64,000 nt of DNA from Salinibacterium sp. UTAS2018 (GTDB lineage: Bacteria; Actinomycetota; Actinomycetes; Actinomycetales; Microbacteriaceae), in contig NZ_CP035375.1 of the NCBI RefSeq assembly GCF_004118935.1, positions 248,001 to 312,000 of the forward strand. The letters run 5' to 3'. Of the stretch, positions 1 to 14,073 are shown in pieces; within the stretch, counting starts at the first letter, position 1; each line of letters opens with the position of its first letter. The notes beneath the pieces were generated by a model. That model was not told the DNA's origin and made no database searches. It saw only the letters and a program-made list of their open reading frames with translations. The position numbers were made by a program, and so were the translations under genes.

Positions 1-2318
<2,318 letters not shown>

Positions 2319-2389
2319 CACCCCACCTCACTGGGCGACCTTAGGGTTGTCGAATGGTGACTGAGAAGAATTCTCGCGTCCACTTTGTG

Positions 2390-2412
2390 GTTCCCGATTT
2401 ACGGTCGGGAAC
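2390..2412 (+). other. Hairpin in the 23S-5S spacer
   Basis: An 8-bp perfect inverted repeat (GTTCCCGA at 2390-2397 and TCGGGAAC at 2405-2412) lies in the 180-nt spacer between 23S and 5S. It is probably an rRNA precursor-processing structure; no poly-T follows, so it is not a terminator. Nothing else is seen in the spacer. Confidence 0.35.
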
Positions 2413-2498
2413 TGCGCCCAGCACACACTGCTGAGCACCCACCTTGGTGGAATGCTCTGTGATGTGAACTGGCCCAGACTGATACATAAATCAATAGT

Positions 2499-2617
2499 GT
2501 TTCGGCGGCCATAGCGAGAGGGAAACGCCCGGTTACATTCCGAACCCGGAAGCTAAGACTCTCTGCGCCGATGGTACTGCAAGGGGGACCTTGTGGGAGA
2601 GTAGGACACCGCCGGAC
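2499..2617 (+). rRNA. 5S ribosomal RNA
   Basis: The 119-nt segment begins GTTTCGGCGGCCATAGCG and ends GTAGGACACCGCCGGAC. The ends pair (CGGCGG with CCGCCG), and the conserved CCCGGTTACATTCCGAACCCGG core lies inside. It sits 180 nt after 23S, as expected for an actinobacterial rrn operon. Ends were set from the terminal helix. Confidence 0.95.
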
Positions 2618-2632
2618 TTAAATTGTGAAATG

Positions 2633-2671
2633 GCCACCACTGTGTTTAATAGACACAGAGGTGGCTATTTT
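2633..2671 (+). terminator. rRNA operon terminator
   Basis: A 13-bp stem with one A-A mismatch (2633-2645 with 2653-2665, loop TTAATAG) is followed by TATTTT. It lies 15 nt past 5S and before the next gene, and is a clear intrinsic terminator. Confidence 0.85.
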
Positions 2672-2704
2672 GCGTTAAGTTCCACCCATATTCAGGAGCA
2701 ATTT

Positions 2705-4111
2705 GTGAGCGATTCGTCAGGTAACGACGGCCGGCGCGACAGCCGTCCCCACGGAAGCCGTTCAGGCGCGCCTCGATCCGGTGGACGACCCACCGGCGGA
2801 CGCCCCGGCGAAGGACGCCCGAGCGATGGAAGGCCACGCCGCGACAACGCTGCTGGCGGACCCGCTCGCGGTAAGCCCGCATCCAATTCAGACCGCCCGT
2901 GGCGCGACAAGCCAGCGGGCGAAGACCGTCGCCCCCGCCGTGACGGCGACAGCAGTGACCGTTCACCTCGCCGTGATTCCTCGGCAAGCGACGACCGCCG
3001 CCCGCCGCGCAGCAACGACAGCGATTCCCGGCCACAGCGTTCGGGAGATCGTGACTCGCGTCCACCACGTTCCGGCGATCGTCCCGATAGGGGAGACCGG
3101 CCGGCACGCCCGTTCCGTTCCGATGGCTCCGGGCGCCCCGAGCGCGGCGGACGTCCTGACCGCGGATCCGATCGCCGCGGTGGCCCCGACGAAAAACGAC
3201 TCTGGACCAAGGGCGGTGCGCCCGCACGAGGAGACCGTAACGCCAGCGAACGCGAGCCTGAAGAGGATCGCGATCCTTTCGGCATCCGCTCGGTTCGTGC
3301 GTTCCACCAGGCACCCGAGATTCCCGATGGAATCACGCCGAAAATGCTCGACCGTGTTGCCTCCAACGAGTTGAAGACCCTCAGCAAGGAGAATGCGGAA
3401 GGCGTCGCGCTTCACCTCGTGATGGTGTCGCAGCTCATTGAAGAAGACCCTGAGCTGGCTCATCAGCATGCTATTTCGGCCGCCCGCCGTGCCGGCCGTA
3501 TCGGCGTAGTTCGCGAGACTCTCGCGATCACTGCCTACGCCACTGGTGACTACGCGCTCGCTCTTCGCGAGCTGCGCACATACCGCCGTATTACGGGTCG
3601 CGATGACCAACTGCCCATGATGGTGGATAGCGAGCGTGGCCTCGAGCGCCCTGAGCGCGCTCTTGAACTCGGACGTTCGGTGAAGCGCGGCACTCTGTCG
3701 GTGCCCGTGCAGGTCGAACTGGCTATCGCGATGTCCGGTGCACGCCTCGACCTCGGTCAGGCCGAAGAAGCGCTCATTGAATTGCAAATCCCGCAGTTGG
3801 ACCCTACGACGGCGTTCACTTACAGCCCAGCACTCTTCGGCGCTTACGGAACTGTTCTTGAGGAACTGGGCCGTGATGATGAAGCTGCGACGTGGTTCGG
3901 CCGAGCGGATGTTGCGGCTGAGGCTCTCGGCGACGATGACGACGACATGATCGAGGTTATCGAAGAAGATATTGAATTTGACGACGAAGAAGTAGATGCG
4001 GCTGTCGTTTCTGACGAATCTAACTCCGAAACTGAGGGTACCGATGGGGCTGTGGACATCGCTGAAGAAGCGGACGGGAACGACAGCAAAAGCACCTCAG
4101 ATGAGCAGTAA
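2705..4111 (+). CDS. RG/D-rich low-complexity protein with TPR-like helical domain
   Basis: A protein of about 468 aa. Residues 1-180 are low-complexity, dense in Arg, Asp, Ser, Pro and Gly with recurrent DRRPRRD/SGDR-type units, and are probably disordered and possibly RNA-binding. Residues about 200-400 are alpha-helical with TPR-like spacing (RAGRIGVVRETLAITAYATGDY, ALRELRTYRRITG). The tail is very acidic. The GTG at 2705 is chosen because AGGAG precedes it at 2695; the first ATG of the frame (2591) lies inside 5S rRNA and the terminator. Similar proteins sit beside the HAD phosphatase and TlyA genes in actinobacteria, but no function is established. The 3' end overlaps the next start by 11 nt, implying translational coupling. 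Confidence 0.85.
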   Translation: MSDSSGNDGRRDSRPHGSRSGAPRSGGRPTGGRPGEGRPSDGRPRRDNAAGGPARGKPASNSDRPWRDKPAGEDRRPRRDGDSSDRSPRRDSSASDDRRPPRSNDSDSRPQRSGDRDSRPPRSGDRPDRGDRPARPFRSDGSGRPERGGRPDRGSDRRGGPDEKRLWTKGGAPARGDRNASEREPEEDRDPFGIRSVRAFHQAPEIPDGITPKMLDRVASNELKTLSKENAEGVALHLVMVSQLIEEDPELAHQHAISAARRAGRIGVVRETLAITAYATGDYALALRELRTYRRITGRDDQLPMMVDSERGLERPERALELGRSVKRGTLSVPVQVELAIAMSGARLDLGQAEEALIELQIPQLDPTTAFTYSPALFGAYGTVLEELGRDDEAATWFGRADVAAEALGDDDDDMIEVIEEDIEFDDEEVDAAVVSDESNSETEGTDGAVDIAEEADGNDSKSTSDEQ

Positions 4112-5099
4112 AACTCCTCTGACGGGCATCGATCTCGTACTCGCTGATCTGGATGGCGTGATCTACCGCGGCGCTGACGCGATTCCTCATGCCGTTGAGA
4201 GTATGAACGCGATTGAGGGCGCCCAGGTCGCTTACATCACGAACAATGCCTCGCGCACCGATGCATCCGTCGCTGAGCACTTGAGCGAGCTCGGTCTTAC
4301 CGTGGTTCCGCACGACGTTGTGACGTCGCCGCAAGCCGCCATGGGGTTGCTCCGTGACCTCGTACCCGCCGGCTCGACCATCATGGTTGTTGGTGGCGAC
4401 GGTCTCACTGACGAGCTTGAGAAGTCGGGTTTTGTCGTCACGCGATCAGCGGATGACTCGCCGGCGGCTGTTGTGCAGGGATTCGCTCCGCATGTGGGCT
4501 GGAAAGATCTCGCCGAAGCGTCGTTCGCTCTCAAGGGTGGCGACGACGGCATCCCGTGGATCGCGACCAACACTGACTGGACGATTCCGCAGGCTCGGGG
4601 CACCGCTCCCGGCAACGGAACGCTCGTCTCGGCCGTGCACTCTGCGGTGGGCCGTTTGCCAATCGTTGCTGGCAAGCCAGAGGTCGCTATTTTTGAAGAA
4701 GCATTCCGCCGTTACGAGTCGCGTTCGGCGCTCATGATTGGCGACCGCCTTGACACCGATATTCTCGGAGCCAATCGTGCCGGCATCCCGTCGCTGCTCG
4801 TGCTGACCGGAATCGACCAGGCCAAGCAAGTGCTGGCGTGCATTCCGGATGAGCGTCCGACGATGATCGTCGACGACCTGCGCGGACTGCTTGAGCCCTA
4901 CCCTGAAACTGTGGTCACGCACGACGGCGCTGCCGTAGTGACGACCGTCGGAACCGCGACTGTGCGCCTTGAGGCTCAGCGTTTGACAGTAACGGAGACC
5001 GGAACAGCGATCGACCGCTTGCGTGCCGGCGCTGCAGCAATTTGGAACTCGGGGAGCGCCATCTACGCCCTCGAAGTGCCCGCGGAGCTATATTCGTGA
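4101..5099 (+). CDS. HAD-superfamily phosphatase (NagD/phosphoglycolate-phosphatase-like)
   Basis: A 332-aa HAD hydrolase of subfamily IIA. The first motif, LVLADLDGVIYRG at about residues 11-23, gives the nucleophile Asp and the general acid/base Asp. ITNNASRT near residue 46 is the Thr/Ser motif, and GDRLDTDILGANRAG near residue 214 is the metal-binding motif. Members act on small phosphate esters (p-nitrophenylphosphate, glycerol phosphate, nucleotide monophosphates); the true substrate cannot be read from sequence. A C-terminal 60-residue extension follows the HAD core. The ATG at 4101 gives the normal N-terminus just before the DxD motif; upstream in-frame codons lie inside the previous gene. 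It is coupled to neighbours on both sides. Confidence 0.9.
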   Translation: MSSKTPLTGIDLVLADLDGVIYRGADAIPHAVESMNAIEGAQVAYITNNASRTDASVAEHLSELGLTVVPHDVVTSPQAAMGLLRDLVPAGSTIMVVGGDGLTDELEKSGFVVTRSADDSPAAVVQGFAPHVGWKDLAEASFALKGGDDGIPWIATNTDWTIPQARGTAPGNGTLVSAVHSAVGRLPIVAGKPEVAIFEEAFRRYESRSALMIGDRLDTDILGANRAGIPSLLVLTGIDQAKQVLACIPDERPTMIVDDLRGLLEPYPETVVTHDGAAVVTTVGTATVRLEAQRLTVTETGTAIDRLRAGAAAIWNSGSAIYALEVPAELYS

Positions 5100-5254
5100 G
5101 CATGGATGACGAATCGCCCGTTGACGGATTGATGTCACGGCTGAGCCTGATCGAGGATCAGCCGCTCGAAAGCCGCGCCGCCGCGTTCACTCAGATTCAT
5201 GACCAGTTACAGCAGCAGCTCGAGGGCAAGGACGCGTTCTCGCGCAATGGCTAG
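5096..5254 (+). CDS. Small acidic helical protein, unknown function
   Basis: A 52-aa ORF starting at GTG 5096 (GTGA overlap with the HAD stop; GGAG at 5084-5087). ATG 5102 is the alternative. The sequence is VSMDDESPVDGLMSRLSLIE followed by a helix with an LxxQLQQQLEG pattern. A short ORF of this type between the HAD phosphatase and tlyA is common in Microbacteriaceae, and the tight overlaps (8 nt with tlyA) support translation. No function is known. Confidence 0.7.
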   Translation: MSMDDESPVDGLMSRLSLIEDQPLESRAAAFTQIHDQLQQQLEGKDAFSRNG

Positions 5255-6041
5255 TATGCGGCTCGATGCAGCACTGGCTGCCCGCGGACTCGCTCGTTCG
5301 CGCACCCACGCGGCGAAGCTGATTGCGGATAACCTCGTGACGGTTTCCGGTGTCGCCCTACCCAAAGCGTCCACGCCGGTCACTGACGAGCATGCGATTG
5401 ACGTCGCCGAAACTGATCACTATGTGAGTCGCGCGGCGCACAAGCTTGTAGCGGGCCTTGACGCCTTCGGCATTGACGCGACTGACAAGCTCGCGCTCGA
5501 TGTTGGCGCCTCGACGGGGGGATTCACCCAGGTTTTGCTCGAACGGGGTGCTCGCGAGGTTATTGCGCTCGATGTCGGGCACGGGCAGCTCGTCGACCTG
5601 ATCCGCTCGGATGCCCGAGTGCGAGTGGTTGAGCGAGAGAACGCCCGCTATCTCACCGCTGAGTCGCTTGCAGAATTGAGCGGGACATCCGAAACTCCCA
5701 CGCTCGTGGTCTCCGACCTCTCGTTCATTTCGCTGCGCACTGTTCTGCCCGCGTTTTATGCTGCGGTGGGGGAGAGCGCTGACTACGTGTTGCTCGTGAA
5801 GCCGCAGTTCGAGGTGGGGCGCACGAATATTCGCGAGGGAATTGTTCACGGCTCAGCCCTGCGCGATGAAGCGATCATGGGTGTCTTATGGGCCGCGTGG
5901 GACGTGGGGCTCGGTACTGCCGGTGTCATCTCCTCACCAATCGCCGGTAACGCGGGAAACCGTGAATATCTTGTGTGGTTGAGCGCGCGGTCAGGGAGCA
6001 ATCCGACAGAATGGTTAACGCAGGTTTCTGCGATCGCTTAA
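5247..6041 (+). CDS. tlyA: TlyA-family rRNA 2'-O-methyltransferase
   Basis: About 264 aa. An N-terminal S4-type RNA-binding domain (RLDAALAARGLARSRTHAAKL, residues 4-60) precedes a FtsJ/RrmJ-like SAM methyltransferase with ALDVGASTGGFTQVLLERGA near residue 88 (SAM motif I). The C-terminal KPQFEVGR motif is typical of the family. In mycobacteria TlyA methylates C1409 of 16S and C1920 of 23S rRNA, and its loss gives capreomycin resistance. The start is ATG 5247 or 5256; both keep the S4 domain intact. Confidence 0.93.
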   Translation: MASMRLDAALAARGLARSRTHAAKLIADNLVTVSGVALPKASTPVTDEHAIDVAETDHYVSRAAHKLVAGLDAFGIDATDKLALDVGASTGGFTQVLLERGAREVIALDVGHGQLVDLIRSDARVRVVERENARYLTAESLAELSGTSETPTLVVSDLSFISLRTVLPAFYAAVGESADYVLLVKPQFEVGRTNIREGIVHGSALRDEAIMGVLWAAWDVGLGTAGVISSPIAGNAGNREYLVWLSARSGSNPTEWLTQVSAIA

Positions 6042-6095
6042 AGCCGTCACCGCGCGGTGGCGTAAAGATCAATCACTACGAATGAGAGGTGCACG

Positions 6096-7040
6096 GTGCA
6101 GTCCGAGAACTCTCATGCTTCTGAGCGTCACATTTTGGTCATCGCTCACACGGGACGCGCCGAGTCCCTGACCGCCGCGATCTCGGTGTGCCGTCAACTC
6201 ATTAGTGCGGGCATCGTTGTGGTCTTGGCCCCCGATAGCTACGAAACTATTTTGCACGCGGAGCCCGATCTCTCGCCCGTGCGCCGCCTCGGAAACGAGG
6301 TCGAAACCGGCGAACTCGAACTCGTCATCGTGCTCGGTGGCGATGGAACCATCCTTCGCGCCGCGGAACTGACGCGTGGCTGCAGCGCCCCGTTGCTCGG
6401 CGTGAATCTCGGCCACGTTGGATTCTTGGCCGAGAGCGAGCGAGAAGAGCTCACGTCGACAGTCGAACGTGCGCTGGCTCGTGATTACCTCGTTGAAGAG
6501 CGCATGACTCTTTCGGTGCGGGTGAAGGTCGACTCCGAGGTTGTCTACGAATCCTGGGCGCTCAACGAAGCGACGGTCGAAAAGGCCAGTCGCGAGCGGA
6601 TGCTCGAAGTAGTCATCGAAGTCGATGGTCGCCCCCTTTCATCGTTTGGCTGCGACGGCGTAGTGATGTCGACGCCCACCGGCTCCACCGCCTATGCGTT
6701 TTCGGCGGGAGGCCCGGTTGTGTGGCCGAGTCTCGACGCTTTGCTGCTCGTGCCGCTGAGCGCTCACGCCCTTTTTGCTCGTCCGCTCGTTGTCGGCCCG
6801 GATTCTGCACTGGCCGTCGAAGTGCTCGGACGCAATATGGGCATTGGGGTTTTGTGGTGCGATGGTCGCCGTGCTTTCGACCTGCCTCGCGGTGCCCGCG
6901 TAGTTGTGCGTCGTTCCCCGGTGCCAGTGCGTCTTGCCCGCCTCTCACAGGGCCCGTTCACTGATCGTCTCGTGAAAAAATTTAACCTGCCTGTCAACGG
7001 TTGGCGTGGGCCAGCATCGGAGGAAGGAACCCACTCGTGA
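6096..7040 (+). CDS. nadK: NAD kinase
   Basis: A 314-aa ATP- or polyphosphate-dependant NAD kinase that makes NADP. The diagnostic GGDGT motif is in VIVLGGDGTILRAAE near residue 80. ALNEA near residue 152 and TGSTAYAFSAGGPVV near residue 190 form the NAD site. The GTG at 6096 follows GAGAGG by 6 nt. The stop overlaps the recN start (GTGA), the usual tlyA-nadK-recN arrangement of actinobacteria. Confidence 0.95.
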   Translation: MQSENSHASERHILVIAHTGRAESLTAAISVCRQLISAGIVVVLAPDSYETILHAEPDLSPVRRLGNEVETGELELVIVLGGDGTILRAAELTRGCSAPLLGVNLGHVGFLAESEREELTSTVERALARDYLVEERMTLSVRVKVDSEVVYESWALNEATVEKASRERMLEVVIEVDGRPLSSFGCDGVVMSTPTGSTAYAFSAGGPVVWPSLDALLLVPLSAHALFARPLVVGPDSALAVEVLGRNMGIGVLWCDGRRAFDLPRGARVVVRRSPVPVRLARLSQGPFTDRLVKKFNLPVNGWRGPASEEGTHS

Positions 7041-8743
7041 TCGAAGAGATTTCCATCCGCGACCTCGGTGTTATCGCCTCGGCTCGACTGCCTTTGAGTC
7101 CGGGTTTCACCGCGCTCACGGGGGAGACCGGTGCCGGTAAGACAATGGTTGTGACGGCGCTCGGGCTGCTCCTGGGGGAGCGTGCCGACCCCACCTCGAT
7201 TCGGGCGGAAAGCAACCAAGCTTCTGTCGAGGGCCGCTGGGTTATTGATCCGGCATCGGCTGTTGCCGACCGCGTGCGCGACGCCGGTGGTGACCTCGAC
7301 GAAGGCGAACTTCTTCTCGTGCGCACGGTGGCTCGCGAAGGCCGCAGTCGCGCCGTGGTCGGTGGCCGCAGCGCCCCGGTTGGCGTGCTCACCGAACTTG
7401 GTGACCAGCTAGTTGTCGTGCACGGGCAGTCGGAACAAATTCGTCTCAAATCATCGACTGCGCAACGCAATGCGCTCGATCGCTTTGCTGGTGCGGAATT
7501 GGCGACTGTGCTCGAGCAGTATCAGGCCACGTTCCATCGGTGGCAGGCCGCTCAGGGCGAGCTCGACGTATTGATCGCGGAGAGCGACCTCCGCAGTCGT
7601 GAAGCGGACGAACTTCGTGTGGCTATCCAAGAAATCGAAGCGGCCGACGTGCGCCGTGGAGAAGACGTCGAACTTACCGAACGTGCCGATCGGCTCTCTA
7701 ACCTCGAAGGCCTCCGGCTCGCGGCTGAAGGCGCTCACGCGGTGCTGTCGGCGGATGCGGCGGACGAGGGCTCCGATGTGGTGGCGTTGCTTGCCAGTGC
7801 CCAGCGAGGGCTCGAGCGAGTTGCTGAGCACGACGCGCAACTGGGGTCTATCGCCGAAGCGCTAGCGGCAGCATCCATTACTCTCGGCGAGATTTCGACC
7901 GATCTTTCGGGCTACCTTGCCGGTCTGGATGCCGATGGCAGCCGTGAACTGGAGCAGGTTGAAGAACGCCGCAGCCAGCTTTCTGCTCTCATCCGCAAGC
8001 ACGGCGTGAGTCTCGACGATGTCGTCGATGTTCTTGATACCGGTAGCCAACGCCTTCTGGAGCTCGACAACGACTCCACCCGAATCGATGAATTGCGCGC
8101 GCAAGTTGAGGCCGATCAGAGCGAGCTCATCCAGCTCGCTTCAGGCGTCAGCGACGTGCGTACGACGAGTGCTGCGCGCCTCGCCTCCGAGGTGAGCAAC
8201 GAACTTACGCATCTGGCAATGGCGAATGCCGAAATCGTTGTGACCGTCGAAGACCGCAGTGACTATTCGCTCAGCGGTAAGGACGAAGTCGCGATTCTGC
8301 TGCGCCCCCACCCCGGCGCACCTCCACGGCCACTCGGTAAGGGCGCCTCGGGGGGAGAGCTCTCGCGCGTCATGCTGGCGATCGAAGTTGTTATCGCCGG
8401 CAACGACCCCGTGCCCACCTTCATCTTCGATGAGGTGGATGCCGGCGTCGGCGGTGCTGCCGCCATCGAAATCGGCAAGCGACTGGCTCAGCTCAGCCGC
8501 ACCGCCCAAGTGATTGTTGTCACCCACTTGGCACAGGTGGCCGCGTTTGCCGATAACCACCTCAGCGTCATTAAGGGCGATGATGGCTCGGTCACGGCAT
8601 CCAGCGTTCACAAACTCGAAGGCGAGGCGCGCATCGCTGAGATGGCGCGGTTGCTCTCGGGGCTTCCTGATTCAGAATCCGGCCTCGCTCATGCGCGCGA
8701 ACTGATTGAGACGGCACGCGAACTTGAGAATGCTGCGCCGTAG
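7037..8743 (+). CDS. recN: DNA repair ATPase RecN
   Basis: A 568-aa SMC-like repair protein. Walker A is TGETGAGKTM near residue 33. A long coiled-coil-forming centre runs from about 155 to 370. The C-terminal ABC signature GASGGELSRVMLAIE and Walker B VPTFIFDEVDAGVGG follow. RecN acts at double-strand breaks with RecA. Translation starts at GTG 7037 inside the nadK stop, preceded by GGAGGAAGG. Confidence 0.95.
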   Translation: MIEEISIRDLGVIASARLPLSPGFTALTGETGAGKTMVVTALGLLLGERADPTSIRAESNQASVEGRWVIDPASAVADRVRDAGGDLDEGELLLVRTVAREGRSRAVVGGRSAPVGVLTELGDQLVVVHGQSEQIRLKSSTAQRNALDRFAGAELATVLEQYQATFHRWQAAQGELDVLIAESDLRSREADELRVAIQEIEAADVRRGEDVELTERADRLSNLEGLRLAAEGAHAVLSADAADEGSDVVALLASAQRGLERVAEHDAQLGSIAEALAAASITLGEISTDLSGYLAGLDADGSRELEQVEERRSQLSALIRKHGVSLDDVVDVLDTGSQRLLELDNDSTRIDELRAQVEADQSELIQLASGVSDVRTTSAARLASEVSNELTHLAMANAEIVVTVEDRSDYSLSGKDEVAILLRPHPGAPPRPLGKGASGGELSRVMLAIEVVIAGNDPVPTFIFDEVDAGVGGAAAIEIGKRLAQLSRTAQVIVVTHLAQVAAFADNHLSVIKGDDGSVTASSVHKLEGEARIAEMARLLSGLPDSESGLAHARELIETARELENAAP

Positions 8744-8855
8744 TCGCTGATTACTTCGCGGCACGGCGGCGAGGAACGGGCCCGCTTCGGGTGTGGATAA
8801 CCTCAGCACGTTCGGCTCAAGCTGTTAAGCCGATAACGAAACGCCCTGAAGCGGC

Positions 8856-11226
<2,371 letters not shown>

Positions 11227-11249
11227 CCCCTCGCGGTAGGTTGAGCGAC

Positions 11250-12185
11250 ATGACCGAGCCGACGCCTCCCGTAGCGAAGAGCGCGATTGCCGTGGCCGCA
11301 GAGCGCTATCTGCGGCATCTTGCGATTGAGCGCGGGCTCTCGGCGAACACTCTCGCGGCCTATCGTCGCGACCTCGACACCTATCTCGGATTCTTGAGCG
11401 CTCGGGGCCTTGTCACGCCCGCTGCTGTGGGGGCGGATGACGTCACCGCTTTCGCGCACAGCTTGCGAGCCGACACCGAGCGACCGCTCGCGGCGTCGTC
11501 GGTCGCGCGCATGCTGTCGACAGTGCGCGGGCTGCATACCTTTTTTGTCGATGAATCGCTTGCCGTGGAGGATGTCGCTCACACGGTCGCGATTCCGAAG
11601 CAGCCGATGCGGTTGCCCAAGGCCATCACCATTGAACAAATGACGGCGGTGCTGGGGGCATTTCCCGGCGACGAGATCATCTCGCTGCGCAACACCGCGC
11701 TACTGGAGCTGCTGTACGCCACGGGAGCGCGTGTCTCGGAGGTCACCGCGCTCAACGTCGACGACATGATCGATGGCGACATTGTGCGCCTGCTGGGTAA
11801 GGGCAACAAGCAGCGCATCGTTCCGGTCGGCAGCTTTGCGCAAGCGGCGATCGAGAAGTATCTTGTGCGCGCTCGTCCCGTGCTGTCAGCCAAGGGCGCA
11901 TCCACGCCCGCGTTGTTTTTGGGAGCGCGCGGCGCCCGGCTATCGCGTCAGAACGTGTGGTTGATCATCCAGTCCGCGGCAGAACGAGCCGAGCTGGGAA
12001 TCGACATCTCTCCGCACACTTTCCGACACTCGTTTGCAACGCACTTGCTGTCGGGAGGAGCCGACGTGCGGGTAGTGCAGGAGTTGCTGGGGCACTCCTC
12101 GGTCGCCACCACGCAGATTTACACGATGGTCACCGCTGACACCTTGCGCGACATGTACACGACCGCGCACCCACGCGCCCGGTAG
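11250..12185 (+). CDS. xerD: Tyrosine recombinase XerD
   Basis: A 311-aa chromosome-dimer-resolution recombinase. The N-terminal SAM-like core-binding domain covers residues 12-105. The catalytic domain has R161 (GARVSEV), K185, H256-x-x-R259, H282 and the nucleophile Y291 (TQIYTMV). Its position next to parA, scpA and scpB marks it as the housekeeping enzyme rather than an element integrase. An alternative TTG start lies at 11241; the ATG fits XerD N-termini better. Confidence 0.93.
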   Translation: MTEPTPPVAKSAIAVAAERYLRHLAIERGLSANTLAAYRRDLDTYLGFLSARGLVTPAAVGADDVTAFAHSLRADTERPLAASSVARMLSTVRGLHTFFVDESLAVEDVAHTVAIPKQPMRLPKAITIEQMTAVLGAFPGDEIISLRNTALLELLYATGARVSEVTALNVDDMIDGDIVRLLGKGNKQRIVPVGSFAQAAIEKYLVRARPVLSAKGASTPALFLGARGARLSRQNVWLIIQSAAERAELGIDISPHTFRHSFATHLLSGGADVRVVQELLGHSSVATTQIYTMVTADTLRDMYTTAHPRAR

Positions 12186-12335
12186 CGGGGTAGCGAGGCG
12201 GCGGAGTAGCGGCGAGCCCGGTGTGTTGGTTGGGCGTGTCGCGCTCTCAAACCTTCAACCTTTGGTAGAGGCGACCCTGTCGTGTCCGCGCGTGGGAGAA
12301 CCGGCTGCAACGAAAGCGCGACGTAAACTTTTAGC

Positions 12336-13223
12336 ATGACAAAACAGCGTGAGAACGAATCGACGCTGGCAGGGTTGGATGTTCCGGCAATGGGCCCAAC
12401 CGGCCGCCCGATCACCAACTTTCCGGAACCCCCGCCGCTCGACGGCCACGGGCCCGCACGCATCATTTCTCTGTGCAACCAGAAGGGTGGCGTCGGCAAA
12501 ACAACGACCACTATCAACCTCGGCGCTTCATTCGCTGAGTATGGTCGCCGCGTTCTCGCCATCGACTTTGACCCGCAGGGTGCGCTCTCTGCTGGCCTCG
12601 GTGTTCCGACGCACGATGTGCCCACGATTTACGACCTGTTGCTCGGCTCCATCAAGAATCCGGCCGAAGCGATTGTTCACACGAACGTTCCCGGCCTCGA
12701 CGTCATCCCGGCCAACATCGACCTCTCGGCCGCTGAGGTGCACCTCGTCAATGAGGTCGCTCGCGAAACTATCTTGGCCCGCGTTCTTCGCAAGGTTAGT
12801 GACGACTACGACGTCATCCTGATCGACTGCCAGCCCTCACTCGGCTTGCTCACTGTCAACGCGCTTACGGCCGCCCACGGCGTGCTTATCCCGCTGGAGT
12901 GCGAGTTCTTCGCCCTGCGCGGTGTCGCTCTGCTCGTGGAGACGATCGAAAAGGTTCAGGATCGGCTCAACCCGGCGATCAAGCTCGACGGCATCTTGGC
13001 CACCATGTTCGACGCTCGCACCCTCCACTCGCGTGAAGTACTCGAGCGCGTTGTCGAAAACTTCGGTGACGATGTTCTTGAGACCGTCATTGGTCGCACG
13101 GTGAAGTTCCCGGATGCCAGCGTTGCCGGAGCCCCCATCACAACTTTCGCCCCCGACCACTCAGCGGCACACTCGTACCGCCAAGTGGCGCGAGAGCTGA
13201 TTGCCCGTGGCGCCGTCGCCTAG
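12336..13223 (+). CDS. parA: ParA/Soj-family ATPase
   Basis: A 295-aa deviant-Walker ATPase. QKGGVGKTTT at about residues 49-58 carries the signature lysine, FDPQGALS is the A' motif, and VILIDCQPSLG is Walker B. It lies directly upstream of scpA/scpB and is a second Soj-like protein of actinobacteria rather than the oriC-linked copy. Roles in chromosome segregation or condensation are inferred. A TAAACT -10-like box at 12324-12329 lies 7 nt before the ATG with no Shine-Dalgarno, suggesting a leaderless transcript. Confidence 0.92.
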   Translation: MTKQRENESTLAGLDVPAMGPTGRPITNFPEPPPLDGHGPARIISLCNQKGGVGKTTTTINLGASFAEYGRRVLAIDFDPQGALSAGLGVPTHDVPTIYDLLLGSIKNPAEAIVHTNVPGLDVIPANIDLSAAEVHLVNEVARETILARVLRKVSDDYDVILIDCQPSLGLLTVNALTAAHGVLIPLECEFFALRGVALLVETIEKVQDRLNPAIKLDGILATMFDARTLHSREVLERVVENFGDDVLETVIGRTVKFPDASVAGAPITTFAPDHSAAHSYRQVARELIARGAVA

Positions 13224-14073
13224 CGGCGTCGAGGCGCCTTCGGCACACGGCGCCGACGAAATCGAGACTCCCGCAGAAGGATTCTCGGTTTCTCTCAGCA
13301 ACTTCAACGGTCCTTTCGACCTGCTGCTCTCGCTCATCACCAAACACGAACTCGACATCACCGAGGTCTCGCTCTCGAGGATCACTGACGAGTTCATCGC
13401 GTACCTCCGTAATTTTCAGTCGCCCGATGGCTCGGATGACATCGACGAACTCGATCAGGCCAGCGAATTCTTGGTGGTTGCTGCCACGCTGCTCGACCTG
13501 AAGGTGGCGGGACTCCTGCCTCAGGGGGAGCTCGTAGACGCCGAAGACTTTGCCCTTCTTGAAGCGCGTGACCTGCTTTTCGCTCGCCTGTTGCAGTACC
13601 GCGCCTTCAAGCAGGCCAGTGACTGGTTTGGCTCGCACTTTGAGGTTGAAGCCACGCGGACGGTTCGGTCAGTTCGTTTGGAGGAGAAGTACCGCACTCA
13701 AACTCCCGAGCTCGTGTGGACCCTCAGCCTCGATGATTTTGCTGCCCTCGCGACGCTGGCGTTCACGCCGCGAGAGATTCCGAGCGTGGGGCTCGACCAT
13801 TTGCACGCCCCGCTCATCAGCATCCGAGAGCAGGCGGCGCACGTCGTCGCGCTGTTGCGCGCGGGGGAGCCGATGACGTTCCGTCAGCTCATCGCCGGCG
13901 CCGAGCTCAAGGGCGTGGTCATTGCCCGCTTCTTGGCGGTGCTGGAGCTGTATCGCGGCTCGAACGTGGCGTTCGAGCAGATCGAACCCTTGGGCGAACT
14001 CACCGTCCGTTGGACAGCGGAACACTGGTCAGACGATAGCCTCGCTAATCTGGGAGCTGATTATGGAAACTGA
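13201..14073 (+). CDS. scpA: Segregation and condensation protein A
   Basis: About 290 aa, a kleisin subunit of the SMC condensin. The N-terminal motif FNGPFDLLLSLITKHELDITEVSL is diagnostic, and a C-terminal winged-helix with VVIARFLAVLELYR binds the SMC head. The start is TTG 13201 or GTG 13207, both inside the parA end. It overlaps scpB by 11 nt, the normal coupled arrangement. Confidence 0.93.
   Translation: MPVAPSPSGVEAPSAHGADEIETPAEGFSVSLSNFNGPFDLLLSLITKHELDITEVSLSRITDEFIAYLRNFQSPDGSDDIDELDQASEFLVVAATLLDLKVAGLLPQGELVDAEDFALLEARDLLFARLLQYRAFKQASDWFGSHFEVEATRTVRSVRLEEKYRTQTPELVWTLSLDDFAALATLAFTPREIPSVGLDHLHAPLISIREQAAHVVALLRAGEPMTFRQLIAGAELKGVVIARFLAVLELYRGSNVAFEQIEPLGELTVRWTAEHWSDDSLANLGADYGN

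Noticed and set aside
2591..2704. Upstream ATG extension of the RG-rich protein
   Set aside because: It would begin inside 5S rRNA and cross the terminator; GTG 2705 has a proper AGGAG.
11250..12185. XerD-like recombinase as a second mobile-element integrase
   Set aside because: Its position in the xerD-parA-scpA-scpB cluster and its length fit the housekeeping XerD.
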